A DNA stretch of 64,000 nt from the NCBI GenBank assembly GCA_963643215.1, contig CAVIJY010000003.1, forward strand, positions 6,545-70,544, written 5' to 3'. The notes under the pieces were generated by a model, which was not told the origin of the DNA, made no database searches, and saw only the letters and a list, made by a program, of their open reading frames with translations. How positions within the stretch are numbered: position 1 is the stretch's first letter; every line of letters begins with the position of its first letter. Position numbers and translations under genes: made by a program. The stretch comes from Darwinimomas sp963643215. GTDB taxonomy: Bacteria > Bacillota > Clostridia > Lachnospirales > Lachnospiraceae. This document shows, piece after piece, positions 27,404 through 36,669 of the stretch.

Positions 27404-28329
27404 TGATGATCTCCTCCCTTCGAATGTTCGGAATCATTTGCAGTCTCCTGCGCACCGCTTTCTCCTATGATCTGCATATCTCCGATAGCAGAATATATAT
27501 CCTGACGCTGCGTAGGCCGACTGATGTTTCTGACGGTCGTAACCAGATAGATTACTGCTACAGCCAGAAGCAGCAGATAGGCATACCTTTTCAGATGCGT
27601 TCCTGCATCCTTCAATATGTCCCACAGTCTGAATGCAAAGCTGTTGTCTTCAAGCACGATATCCTGCTTGCTGTCGCCATACTTCTCATATATGGCCTTA
27701 AAATCCGTAAATATCGCAAGATAATCGTCATATTCGTGAAGCTTCAGCCTTTTGACCATATCTGCCAGCTCCGCTATGGAGTTCTGACGAAGCTCCCTGG
27801 CCATAACCGATGTGATCACACCGGCCATTTTTGAGCAGACATTCTTCATGTCGTAGCGTCCGTAGTTTTGTATATCGTGTATGTCAAAATCAAATGAGCA
27901 GTCCAGTGCCGGTGTAAATCTGACTCTGTCGGCTTCAAGCCCGGATGCTGCAAAATATACCGGAATATCTGACAATATCAGTCTTTCTATCAGTCTGTAT
28001 ATGTATCCGAGCCTCTCATTGAACGGCGGCTGCTCTGCTGCAATTTTCTCATTCAATGTCACGGCCTTTGCGCTGCCGCAGCTCACAACCACACACAGAA
28101 AATCGCTTTCGTTTGAATACTCACGAAGCTCAAGGAAATTTTCAGAGCTGCTTATATCCGTGAGATATCTCATGAGCTCAGGTGTGACATCATCATGAGG
28201 GATTCTGACTATACGATATATATCGCTGCTTTCATCCACCAGATCTCTGCAGACATACTGATCCAGACCATCCTCGGACACAATGGTGCTGAGCACAAAA
28301 TATTTATGATCAAGTACACGGATCACCAT
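27400..28329 (-). CDS. Membrane protein with possible pseudokinase domain
   Basis: 309 aa. One membrane segment at about 249-266 separates a 245-residue N-terminal domain from a short, hydrophilic C-terminal tail. The N-terminal domain has the general layout of a protein kinase fold (two-lobed, with a middle hinge FLELREYSNESDFLCVVV and a segment DIPVYFAASGLEADRVRFTP where kinases have the catalytic loop, then SFDFDI where they have DFG), but lacks the HRD and DFG catalytic residues. This resembles the EssB-type arrangement of type VII secretion, a pseudokinase ahead of a membrane helix. The fold call is my inference and needs structure prediction. It overlaps the MORN gene by 4 bp. Confidence 0.55.
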   Translation of the reverse strand: MVIRVLDHKYFVLSTIVSEDGLDQYVCRDLVDESSDIYRIVRIPHDDVTPELMRYLTDISSSENFLELREYSNESDFLCVVVSCGSAKAVTLNEKIAAEQPPFNERLGYIYRLIERLILSDIPVYFAASGLEADRVRFTPALDCSFDFDIHDIQNYGRYDMKNVCSKMAGVITSVMARELRQNSIAELADMVKRLKLHEYDDYLAIFTDFKAIYEKYGDSKQDIVLEDNSFAFRLWDILKDAGTHLKRYAYLLLLAVAVIYLVTTVRNISRPTQRQDIYSAIGDMQIIGESGAQETANDSEHSKGGDHQ

Positions 28330-28408
28330 ATGACTTTGCTACGCTCCTTTTTCCGCCTGTGCGGCTTTCACTGCCCTGTACGGATTCAGACAGGACATGT
28401 CTCGCTCC

Positions 28409-30133
28409 TCACCGTCTCACTATCACATAGATAGAGCTTTTTATCTGAGGCATCTCGCTGCAGTAGCAGCCGACCTCATATACTCCCTCAGTTCCGGGAG
28501 CTGTATACAGCCCGTCCCTGCTTATTGTGCCTCCGTGAGGAGTCCTCACCTCCCATGTGACCGTCATTCCTGTGAGATTTTCAGTCTGTGCACGAAGATA
28601 CCGGTTCTGCATGACCTTCATCTCCAGCTTGTTGGGACTTATCACTATCCTGCGGTCATCGTCTCCGACCTTATCTTCATTTACCAGCCGTGCCGTCCAT
28701 CGGATATTTACCGAGCTGACCGCAGTAGCCTCAAGAAGCCTCATTCCTATGACAAAGCAGCCCTTCTCATTATCTGCGCGCGCCGCCAGCTCCGCCCGGA
28801 TCTCCATGTTTTTAAAAATCTCTGACGAACCGAAGTACTGTATGGTATCTCCGTCGATGCTCAGCTCGATCTGTACTCTTCCGAGCCCCAGTCCGTGTAT
28901 GATCTCCTCCGAGAAGAATCTGTCCCCCGCTACTCCACCGAGCCCGAGATCAAATGTATATATACCCGAGATCTCTCTTCGCCCCGTCTGCACCGGCAGG
29001 ACGGCCGGATTCTCCGTACTTCCCGATGCCGCCGGACCCGCCTTTTTTAATTTGGTCACATCACTGATCAGCCGCCCGATAAGCCCCATTGACACGAATG
29101 TATTATATACATACTGATCAAACGGCATTCTCTCGAGCGTATCTATCTCGAGACCGGTTTCTGTCTTCGTGAGGTAAAGCCGCGCAAGATATATGCCCTT
29201 GGGATAGGAATTGGCAAGTATTCTTGTCATGCTCTCCTTGTAGTATCTTGAGATGAGCTGATCATACTGATTTCTGGAGTTCACCGGAATGCTCATCTCT
29301 ATATCCTCAGCCGGATAGAAGCACTTACCGGATATATTTACCGACATATCATTTCTTTGCTGGTTCAGCAGCACATGTCCGGCCTCGAGAGGAAAGGCCT
29401 GCATCTGCACATTTATGACCTTTGTCTCGCCGGCCTTATCAAAATGCCCCAGCCAGTTTATCTCCAGCTGATCCTTGCCTTCCCATGAGGCGCATGTAAG
29501 AGCCTGTGACAGACTGATATTGCAATCGTGTGCTCCGTGATGGTCGGTTATGATGACTGATACCGTAAATTCGCTTTCCGTCTCCACGAATGCAGGAATC
29601 TCCTCATATATCGTCAGATCCTCGTTTTCAAAGAGCAGGGTTCTTTTAAGCGCCATCGAGATCACAGTGTCGCTGTCATCATTGAGCTCGCTTGTCGTCA
29701 GGTACAGCCGGTAGCCCTCCTGGGTTTTTTCGTAGGCCGCGGCTGCCTTCTCTCCCTCCGGCACCCTTGCATCCTTTGAGGGATATACATCCTTCTCATC
29801 ATATGCTATGCACAGATAGGCACCGTTTTCCGTATATGTCTCCTGAAGCTCCTTGTAGCCCTCGATCTGATCCAGCCGAACCACCACCGGATCCGCAAGC
29901 ACTATCTCGCGGCCTGCTCCGTCCAGTGCCACACCTGCCTCAACGGATATGGTATTTTCGTCTATCTCCACGGCCTGAAGGCCTGCAGCGACGCCCACAC
30001 CGTGAAGAAAGCGGTTGATCAGACGGCGCTTGTCATTCATATACTTTTGCTCGGATATGAAATCCTGCTGAGTGATCAGCTTTCCATAGTAGTACTGATT
30101 TCTTTCATATGGAAAATATTGAAGATTTTTCAT
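28409..30133 (-). CDS. Conserved CIS baseplate-associated protein
   Basis: 574 aa. The N-terminus (FPYERNQYYYGKLITQQDF, then NDKRRLINRFLHGVGV and SVEAGVALDGAGREIV) is a highly conserved module I associate with Afp/PVC-like and related injection-system loci, placed next to tail protein I. The last 80 residues look like a bacterial Ig-like domain (LTGMTVTWEVRTPHGG, then DGLYTAPGTEGVYEV). No membrane segment. A surface or fibre-adaptor role is plausible because no other fibre candidate exists in the operon, but this is inference. It lies 80 bp downstream of the tail protein I gene. Confidence 0.6.
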   Translation of the reverse strand: MKNLQYFPYERNQYYYGKLITQQDFISEQKYMNDKRRLINRFLHGVGVAAGLQAVEIDENTISVEAGVALDGAGREIVLADPVVVRLDQIEGYKELQETYTENGAYLCIAYDEKDVYPSKDARVPEGEKAAAAYEKTQEGYRLYLTTSELNDDSDTVISMALKRTLLFENEDLTIYEEIPAFVETESEFTVSVIITDHHGAHDCNISLSQALTCASWEGKDQLEINWLGHFDKAGETKVINVQMQAFPLEAGHVLLNQQRNDMSVNISGKCFYPAEDIEMSIPVNSRNQYDQLISRYYKESMTRILANSYPKGIYLARLYLTKTETGLEIDTLERMPFDQYVYNTFVSMGLIGRLISDVTKLKKAGPAASGSTENPAVLPVQTGRREISGIYTFDLGLGGVAGDRFFSEEIIHGLGLGRVQIELSIDGDTIQYFGSSEIFKNMEIRAELAARADNEKGCFVIGMRLLEATAVSSVNIRWTARLVNEDKVGDDDRRIVISPNKLEMKVMQNRYLRAQTENLTGMTVTWEVRTPHGGTISRDGLYTAPGTEGVYEVGCYCSEMPQIKSSIYVIVRR

Positions 30134-30195
30134 ATATGTCCTCCAGATTCAAGCACGGGCAATGCTTGAACACGCTCGTATTTGAATCGTCAATC

Positions 30196-30221
30196 AAGTT
30201 TGAAAGTTTACTTTCAAACTT
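30196..30221. repeat. Perfect 11-bp inverted repeat across a stop codon
   Basis: AAGTTTGAAAG (30196-30206), TTTA, CTTTCAAACTT (30211-30221). On the minus strand the hairpin contains the TGA stop of the tail protein I gene and precedes the 574-aa gene by about 60 bp. It lacks a T-tract in the direction of transcription, so it is more likely an mRNA-stability or partial-attenuation element than a terminator. Confidence 0.7.
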
Positions 30222-31260
30222 TTTGCTCCGATCCTGTCTGTATATCGACATCATCACCGTCAGCACCCAATGTACTGTTCACTCCGAGCCGCATTCCTAT
30301 TCCCAGGCTTACCCCGGCATCCTCGGATACTATGCGCAGCATCGTATCCGCCGGCTTCACGGCATTCACGATTCTTACCAAAGCCTGATAGTCCTTCGCA
30401 TCCTTTATATATCTGTCCTTTACAGTAAGTGTGACCGTATCTCCCTGCTCCGTCAGATGCGGCTCCTCTCCGGTATACAGTCTTACATATTCGGTGATCC
30501 CCCGGGCCGTACCCTTCATTCTCATCAGCTCCGGAAGCCTCGGTATCAGCTCTCTGAGCCGGTCATCCGGCCACAGGTACACATCCTTCACATCAAACCA
30601 CTGTGCAAGATTTATCAGCAGATGTCTGTCGATCGCCGCCGGATTCATGAGTCTGGCTCCGTCTCTTATCTCGGACTCCAGATCCTCGTACAGGCTCTGA
30701 AACAGCGCCAGATATCGCTCTGTAAATCCACTTTTGGACTGATCGCCTTTTCTGTCGTCCTTTGCGTAAACTCCCGGAAGATACTTGAGCCAGCTCTCTC
30801 TCGGAAATCTTATGCATATGGACTCTATCTTCGGCTCGTCCTCCTGACGGAACAGCTCCAGCAGGAAAAACAGGTATCTTCCTGTGATATCATGCAGCAG
30901 TATGTCACTCTGCCCTGATACAGCCATGGCCTCATACGGAGCCAGGATCTTCAGCTTCTGCACAAGCGACATATCCTCATCTCCTATGATCTCACTGATC
31001 AGATAGTACCTTCCGTCAACCAGAACGGTCGGCTGTTCACATGCATATATGCGGACTGATATTCCTGCTTCTCTGAACTCTCCTTCTACCGTAAATCTGT
31101 GCCATTGCATCTCCGATTCCATGCTGTCATAAACTCTGGAGAACATATAACCGGCTCTTCGGCTGTTTGACGACAGCTTAAGCAGCCTGCCGTCAAAAGT
31201 CAGGCCTGACAGGAAGCTTCTGTCGTATTCGAGTTGTTTGTTTATCACAAAGTATTTCAT
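30214..31260 (-). CDS. Phage tail protein I-like baseplate protein
   Basis: 348 aa. The middle and C-terminal part (LFQSLYEDLESEI, ARLMNPAAIDRHLLINLAQWF, then LIPRLPELMRMKGTARGITEYVRLYTGE) is the phage tail protein domain found in CIS clusters and related to P2 gpI. In phage such proteins sit at the baseplate periphery and hold the fibres. The first 150 residues are beta-rich. The start ATG overlaps the stop of the upstream baseplate J gene in an ATGA. The stop codon lies inside a perfect hairpin. Confidence 0.8.
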   Translation of the reverse strand: MKYFVINKQLEYDRSFLSGLTFDGRLLKLSSNSRRAGYMFSRVYDSMESEMQWHRFTVEGEFREAGISVRIYACEQPTVLVDGRYYLISEIIGDEDMSLVQKLKILAPYEAMAVSGQSDILLHDITGRYLFFLLELFRQEDEPKIESICIRFPRESWLKYLPGVYAKDDRKGDQSKSGFTERYLALFQSLYEDLESEIRDGARLMNPAAIDRHLLINLAQWFDVKDVYLWPDDRLRELIPRLPELMRMKGTARGITEYVRLYTGEEPHLTEQGDTVTLTVKDRYIKDAKDYQALVRIVNAVKPADTMLRIVSEDAGVSLGIGMRLGVNSTLGADGDDVDIQTGSEQKV

Positions 31261-33149
31261 CTGTTCATCCGAAAGTTATTCAATACGATATCCAGCTTGT
31301 CAAGTATGAAAACCCCGTTGACCGGCGGAATCAGATTGCTGTTGCTGCTCACCCGTATCCCCACGCTGTGCGTATCAAGGCTCAGCACATTCAGCTTGTT
31401 TACGCATGTCAGAGAGTCGATCCTGCCGAACAGATCGCTGTATTCGAGCGGCTGCCCGTATACGGTCTCCTGCTCCTTAAACCATGCTCTCACCTCGCGC
31501 TCCAGGATGCTTGCGGCATCACGGTACTGATCCGAGACTATCACCTCTACCGTGGCATTTACCATGATATACTGCGGAGTATGCAGCACTATCTTCGTGC
31601 CGAGAAGCTTTTTCGGCTCAAGATATCTGTATATATTGTCTCTGTACCGGGATGACAGCTGCGAGCATCTCAGGGAATTGCCGGGGCGCACCACAATATT
31701 GACTGTCTTCGGGCTCGACTCATCATGCCAGGCATGGCATGAATGTATCACCAGCCCCGGAGTCTGTCGTACCAGTGTCTCATAGTCCTCAAGAGTCACC
31801 GCTCTGTATACTTTTCTCTGCTCCTTCATAGCCCTGAGAAGAGTCTCGCTTATCGTCTCCGGATCCTGCCCTCTTCTCACCAGCCTTGCCATAGTAAAGC
31901 TCAGATCGCCCGCTGTATCATATATAGCGCATGTAAATGCAGCATTGTCCTTGACATTACCCTCTGCTCCAGCGCTCTGTGCCATCTCATACACAGCGAT
32001 TCGTCCCTCGGGTGCGAATCCGTAGTAACCGTTGCCGAACTCTATCGTTCCGTCGATCTCATTTACCGCATATACCGAATCATCCGGCTTGGCTCCCTCA
32101 AGATTGTCGGTTTCCTCCCATGTCCAGGACTGCCCCGGACGCAGCACATCATCGGTCTTTATCACCACGCTTTGTGCCAGCGGCCGGTCAGATGGAAGAG
32201 CATATACCTGATTCGGAAAGCCGTTGCCGTCTCCTATCGTTTCGCCGTCCGGCCAGCTCATGCTGCGCCGCTGCACAAGCTCTATGTTGCTCAGACTGAT
32301 TCCGCAGCATACGGGTGCTACCGCAAACTCGCCCGCCTCCAGCACCGCTCTTATAGCGTAGCAGGATATCTCCTCGCTCCCGGCGCCTGCAGGCTGAACC
32401 GGCACCGGTTCTCCTTCATCAAGACTGAATGTGAGCCTTCCCGAGTAGAGCATGTTTCTGGTTTCATCCTTGTGCACCGTGAGTCTCGACCATCCTGCCG
32501 CAGTATGATACTGCCATTTGATGTCTGTCAGATCAACAAAATCCTTCTCCGGATCTTCGTTACGCATGCTGTCTGTATCAAACTGAAGCGAGAGATGATA
32601 GTTTCTTCCGGTCATGAGCGGCTCGTCCATATATATCCGGAGTGAGGCTCCGGTCTGGGTTCCGTCCCCGAACGGCGATATATATATGGTATTCATATCG
32701 TTCAGCTGTGTCTCGGAAAGCACTGACACCTCGCGCCCGTCCGCGTCGCAGCTCTCGGCCATGCATATCCGTCCTCTTGGAATCCGCTCATCCTCGTCAG
32801 TTTCAAACGGCAGTCCGCCTGACTCGAACACCGTCCCCTTCGGGATCTCCACCTCATCACCCGCGCACCTTCTCCGGGCATGAGCCCATACTCTGGCCGG
32901 TACCCGGCCCTTTGGCTTGATGCCCATCAGTCTGAAGAAATGCCGATAATGTCTCTCGCCAAGCTGTTCCATAAAGAACTGCTGATTTTCTCTGAGCCAC
33001 GCAAACAGTTCCAGAAATGTGATACCCGGATCGTGATAATTATAATCCGTCCAGTCGGGATACAGCCCTGCTATCTTGTTCTTGTATTCCTGCGTCAGTT
33101 CTTCAAAGGTATCCGAATCAAAGATTATCTCCGGGAGCACACTTCTCAC
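31257..33149 (-). CDS. Baseplate J-like protein (Afp12/Pvc12 type)
   Basis: 630 aa. The N-terminal DPGITFLELFAWLRENQQFF is the hallmark of the Afp11/12 baseplate J-like proteins of injection systems; a GTITFGNG-like strand (DGTIEFGNGYYGFAPEGR) occurs near residue 370 and the second half carries the RAVTLEDYETLVRQTPG motif. Together with the larger partner it makes the baseplate wedges. The frame can start at the GTG at 33149, overlapping the preceding stop (GTGA), or at a GTG three codons on (33140), which has AGGAGG 8 nt upstream and may be the true start. Confidence 0.85.
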   Translation of the reverse strand: MRSVLPEIIFDSDTFEELTQEYKNKIAGLYPDWTDYNYHDPGITFLELFAWLRENQQFFMEQLGERHYRHFFRLMGIKPKGRVPARVWAHARRRCAGDEVEIPKGTVFESGGLPFETDEDERIPRGRICMAESCDADGREVSVLSETQLNDMNTIYISPFGDGTQTGASLRIYMDEPLMTGRNYHLSLQFDTDSMRNEDPEKDFVDLTDIKWQYHTAAGWSRLTVHKDETRNMLYSGRLTFSLDEGEPVPVQPAGAGSEEISCYAIRAVLEAGEFAVAPVCCGISLSNIELVQRRSMSWPDGETIGDGNGFPNQVYALPSDRPLAQSVVIKTDDVLRPGQSWTWEETDNLEGAKPDDSVYAVNEIDGTIEFGNGYYGFAPEGRIAVYEMAQSAGAEGNVKDNAAFTCAIYDTAGDLSFTMARLVRRGQDPETISETLLRAMKEQRKVYRAVTLEDYETLVRQTPGLVIHSCHAWHDESSPKTVNIVVRPGNSLRCSQLSSRYRDNIYRYLEPKKLLGTKIVLHTPQYIMVNATVEVIVSDQYRDAASILEREVRAWFKEQETVYGQPLEYSDLFGRIDSLTCVNKLNVLSLDTHSVGIRVSSNSNLIPPVNGVFILDKLDIVLNNFRMNR

Positions 33150-36100
33150 CTCCTTTGGGCTCTCTTAGTCATATTTATCACATGTCTTCCGCTTTGAACA
33201 AGCACAAAGGGATCATCCTGCAATGTCTCATATGAGACGGATGGCTCTCCGGGCTCATTTATAATCCTCGCAAATACTACGATTCTCTTCACATTCTCCA
33301 CGCCGGGCACAGACCTGATCAGAGTTGCAATCTGTGTCTGCTGTGGCATCTCGCCTATATCCCAGCCTTCATTGTCGAAATTGCCGGTCACCGGATCAAG
33401 AAATCTCTCAAGGCGGCGAAGCACCGTCTGCTGCATGCGGAATACATCCTGATCCGCGCCGATCACCGCATCCACATGAAGCTCAAGTCTGGCCAGCCGC
33501 GGTGCACGGATCACAAACCTTCCGTCCTCATCCAGCCCTGTCGGAAGCTTGTCCTTGAAGTATGCATATATCTCCTTCTTCTGATCCTCATACCCGTATC
33601 CTGACGGATCATAGTCTCTTGTCAAAAGCACCAGTGTCACATACCCCGGTGCGCTCTCACCTTCGACATTCAGACATGAGCATGCTTTTACCTTCCTTAT
33701 ATTTCCCGAAGCCTCCATCGCGAGATTTTCAAAATCATCTGCAGTCACCGCTCTGAAATGATGCGACTGCTCACCGCACGCCCTGTCTATGGCCTGCTGA
33801 GATGTCTCCCTGTCATAGCCTCCGACGAGCGGCAGCGGGTTGTATACTGTGCTGACAAAGCCCTCTGTCAGCTCAAGCCCGCTGATCATTCCCGCGGGGA
33901 TATTGCACAATGCTCCGCCCCCGACGCTATAGCTCACATATATCCCGTCCGGTACGCCCGGAGCAGGTACTCTTCCGTGCACGCCTCCGCCGAAGGTGAT
34001 GGTTCCGCTGTTGGAATCCAGTACATAAACGCGCTCTCCCGGGCCGTGACGCTTTATGCTGTCTGTCTGCTCCCAGAGTATCCATCGGGCAGACACATCN
34101 NNNNNNNNNNNNNNNNNNNNNNNNNNNNNNNNNNNNNNNNNNNNNNNNNNNNNNNNNNNNNNNNNNNNNNNNNNNNNNNNNNNNNNNNNNNNNNNNNNNN
34201 NNNNNNNNNNNNNNNNNNNNNNNNNNNNNNNNNNNNNNNNNNNNNNNNNNNNNNNNNNNNNNNNNNNNNNNNNNNNNNNNNNNNNNNNNNNNNNNNNNNN
34301 NNNNNNNNNNNNNNNNNNNNNNNNNNNNNNNNNNNNNNNNNNNNNNNNNNNNNNNNNNNNNNNNNNNNNNNNNNNNNNNNNNNNNNNNNNNNNNNNNNNN
34401 CCGAACAGACTTCGGCGCTTTGCATCAGTTATGCCGGGCAGTGTAATGATGCCTGTTCTTCTCAGATTCTCCGTATCATCTATCACATTTATGTCTGCCC
34501 ACTCCGCGCCCTTGCAGTATTCCCATTTAAGCACCGGCTGTCCCTCCGGAAGCACATGTTCGATATCAAAAAGGAGTCTGACCGGACCTTCACGGCAGAT
34601 ATCCCCGACAGCTATATACATCGCCGGAGCATCGCCTTCCAGCCTTTTCACCGGACTGAGCATCCTCGTCCGGCGCGTGTCCATCTTGGTGAGCTCATGA
34701 GTCATATTGTTCTCACAATACATGTATTCCGGCGAGATGCTCTCTGTGGGATACTCGTAGGCTATGGTTACATCCGAGATAAACGGTGTTATATAGTTTC
34801 CTGTCGTCTTGTACGCGTTATTCACCTTCAATATCCGCGCCCGTATATAATATGTCTCGCTTGATCCGGCCAGTATCGGCTGCAGATCCTCCGGACATAC
34901 AAACGACATTCTGACGATTCTGTCATTTTTCCCGTCACGGTATTTAAAAGCGTCCGAATAGTCCCGTCCGGCAAAAAGTCTCGCCCATCCGCTTCCGTTG
35001 AAATACTCCCATACAACCTCTTCTATTGTGATGTTGTAGGATATATCATTCGGAACGGAACCCTTGGGCATGACAAACTTCCAGTCTATCTGCGTCTGCT
35101 GCGTCTCCGTTATTGGTATCCGTGCGAACTCCTGAACAAAGGAGAGGCTTATCCGCGCTCCCCTCTTGCTGAAAGCGTCCTCGCTTCCGAAATACACCTC
35201 ATCCTGCTGAGCAAATCTCTCTCCGAACGGAAAGCACACCTCACCGCTCGGCTGATCCACTCCTGCAGCAAACACATTGTCCGGCTCCTGAGCCGCACAC
35301 TGCGCCGTGACATATATCTGTGCGCACCCCAGCCTGTCAAGTCCTGCCACATCGCATATCTCACACCCGAGCCACATTCCGGTGATGCCCGCATGCTCTC
35401 TCTCCACCCAGACTGCGTCCGATTTGGGTTTGTTTATATATATAACCCCGTCCCTTGCGCTTACATCGCTCAGGGTCACCTCTGTCCCGTCCTCACCTGC
35501 CTCATAGAAAAAGCGTACCCGGCTCGGATCGGCAAAGCTGCTCAGCAGCTCATCGTCGGGTGCCTCTCCTCTGCTGTCCTTTATATGCAGCCCTATTGAT
35601 GCATATCTTCCGATTTTAAACAAAAACGGATGACTCAGGTAGACTCTGTGCCTCTGCAGATTATCCTCTTCCATGGCAAAGAGTCTGTATGCCGGCCGCT
35701 CCTCCATGGTTTGTGCATCATATATGCATCCGATATAATCCTCTGACGGGTCCACCTCATATATCGCCTGCAGCGTGTCCGGGGCTACAAAGACATCCTC
35801 CTGAAGCTCCACAGGAACCGCCTGCCCCTGCTCGTCCGTCACTTCACATCTGAGAGCTGTTCCCGCACTCAGCAGAGATCCGTCCATATCATCACTGGAA
35901 AGTCCAAATACGGCATATCCTGTCGCCGGGGCCGATGTCTTCATCGAGACATTAAGACAGTTAAAATAATCCGTCTTCAGCTTGTCTACAAGCATGGCAT
36001 ATTTCTTCTCCATGCTTCCCTGCATGCCCGCGTATACCTGAGCAAGAGCCACGCCTATATCAGGCTTTTGAGGATCGCAGTGCCACTCCGGCGTATAGCT

Positions 36101-36163
36101 TGTGGCTCTTGTCTGTATCTCTCTCATGATATCTTCCTGCTCACGCTGTCTGATCTTCTTCAT
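33146..36163 (-). CDS. Large baseplate J-like protein (Afp11/Pvc11 type), contains gap
   Basis: About 1005 aa as scaffolded; residues of roughly 588-688 are unread because 34100-34400 are N. The N-terminal ATSYTPEWHCDPQKPDIGVALAQVYAGM and the C-terminal GTITFGGGVHGRVPAPG, FRAVTADDFENLAMEASG and DPVTGNFDNEGWDIG match the larger of the two baseplate wedge proteins of Afp/PVC-like particles. The frame is the same on both sides of the gap, so the N count is probably close to right. It follows gp25 by about 70 bp and overlaps the next baseplate gene by 4 bp. Confidence 0.85.
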   Translation of the reverse strand: MKKIRQREQEDIMREIQTRATSYTPEWHCDPQKPDIGVALAQVYAGMQGSMEKKYAMLVDKLKTDYFNCLNVSMKTSAPATGYAVFGLSSDDMDGSLLSAGTALRCEVTDEQGQAVPVELQEDVFVAPDTLQAIYEVDPSEDYIGCIYDAQTMEERPAYRLFAMEEDNLQRHRVYLSHPFLFKIGRYASIGLHIKDSRGEAPDDELLSSFADPSRVRFFYEAGEDGTEVTLSDVSARDGVIYINKPKSDAVWVEREHAGITGMWLGCEICDVAGLDRLGCAQIYVTAQCAAQEPDNVFAAGVDQPSGEVCFPFGERFAQQDEVYFGSEDAFSKRGARISLSFVQEFARIPITETQQTQIDWKFVMPKGSVPNDISYNITIEEVVWEYFNGSGWARLFAGRDYSDAFKYRDGKNDRIVRMSFVCPEDLQPILAGSSETYYIRARILKVNNAYKTTGNYITPFISDVTIAYEYPTESISPEYMYCENNMTHELTKMDTRRTRMLSPVKRLEGDAPAMYIAVGDICREGPVRLLFDIEHVLPEGQPVLKWEYCKGAEWADINVIDDTENLRRTGIITLPGITDAKRRSLFXXXXXXXXXXXXXXXXXXXXXXXXXXXXXXXXXXXXXXXXXXXXXXXXXXXXXXXXXXXXXXXXXXXXXXXXXXXXXXXXXXXXXXXXXXXXXXXXXXXXXDVSARWILWEQTDSIKRHGPGERVYVLDSNSGTITFGGGVHGRVPAPGVPDGIYVSYSVGGGALCNIPAGMISGLELTEGFVSTVYNPLPLVGGYDRETSQQAIDRACGEQSHHFRAVTADDFENLAMEASGNIRKVKACSCLNVEGESAPGYVTLVLLTRDYDPSGYGYEDQKKEIYAYFKDKLPTGLDEDGRFVIRAPRLARLELHVDAVIGADQDVFRMQQTVLRRLERFLDPVTGNFDNEGWDIGEMPQQTQIATLIRSVPGVENVKRIVVFARIINEPGEPSVSYETLQDDPFVLVQSGRHVINMTKRAQRR
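34100..34400. other. Sequence gap (301 N) inside baseplate gene
   Basis: Unread bases inside the large baseplate J-like gene; the flanking reading frames agree. Confidence 0.99.
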
Positions 36164-36236
36164 ATGCCGCCTCCTTTCCGCCTTATTTTATATATCTGCA
36201 TGATCCGCGCCTCACCGGAGCTTCGCCGCGGCGCGT

Positions 36237-36659
36237 TTACTCCGCTACTGTCATTCCCTCGTTGATATAGAAGGGGTACACCAGATTGTATGGGTTATTT
36301 GTCGTACGCACAACATAGTTTATCGAGATATTCAGCTTTCCGTCAGCATCTGCCACCTGCGCCGTAACATCGATATCCGTGATGCGCGGCTCCCACAGTA
36401 TCAGCGCCTCCTCGACAGCATCCTCTATCTTTGTCAGATGTTCAAAATCAAGCGAGTCAAATGCGTAATCATGGATCGCGCATCCGAATTCAGGTCTCAT
36501 CACCCGCTCCCCCTTGCGTGTCATGATGATGATATATATGGCCTGCTTGATATCCTCCTCATATTCCGCCATCACCATGCGTCCCGTCACGGGATCCACG
36601 CTCAGCGGAAAGGCAAAGCCTTTTCCGAGAAAGCTGCTGTTGTCGGGATATACCGCCAT
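36237..36659 (-). CDS. gp25/GPW-like baseplate wedge protein (Afp9 type)
   Basis: 140 aa. The sequence from DPVTGRMVMAEYEEDIKQAI to RKGERVMRPEFGCAIHDYAFDS is the gp25/W lysozyme-like baseplate family, including the RP.FG..I signature. The protein connects baseplate wedge and the first sheath ring, so it nucleates sheath assembly. It lies 11 bp after the spike gene and precedes the large baseplate protein, the same order as afp8-afp9-afp11. Confidence 0.93.
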   Translation of the reverse strand: MAVYPDNSSFLGKGFAFPLSVDPVTGRMVMAEYEEDIKQAIYIIIMTRKGERVMRPEFGCAIHDYAFDSLDFEHLTKIEDAVEEALILWEPRITDIDVTAQVADADGKLNISINYVVRTTNNPYNLVYPFYINEGMTVAE

Positions 36660-36669
36660 AATGCCTCCC

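Noticed and set aside
27400..28329. Type VII secretion EssB itself
   Set aside because: Only the layout is similar; no EssC, WXG100 or EsaA gene is in the window and the surrounding operon is a contractile system.
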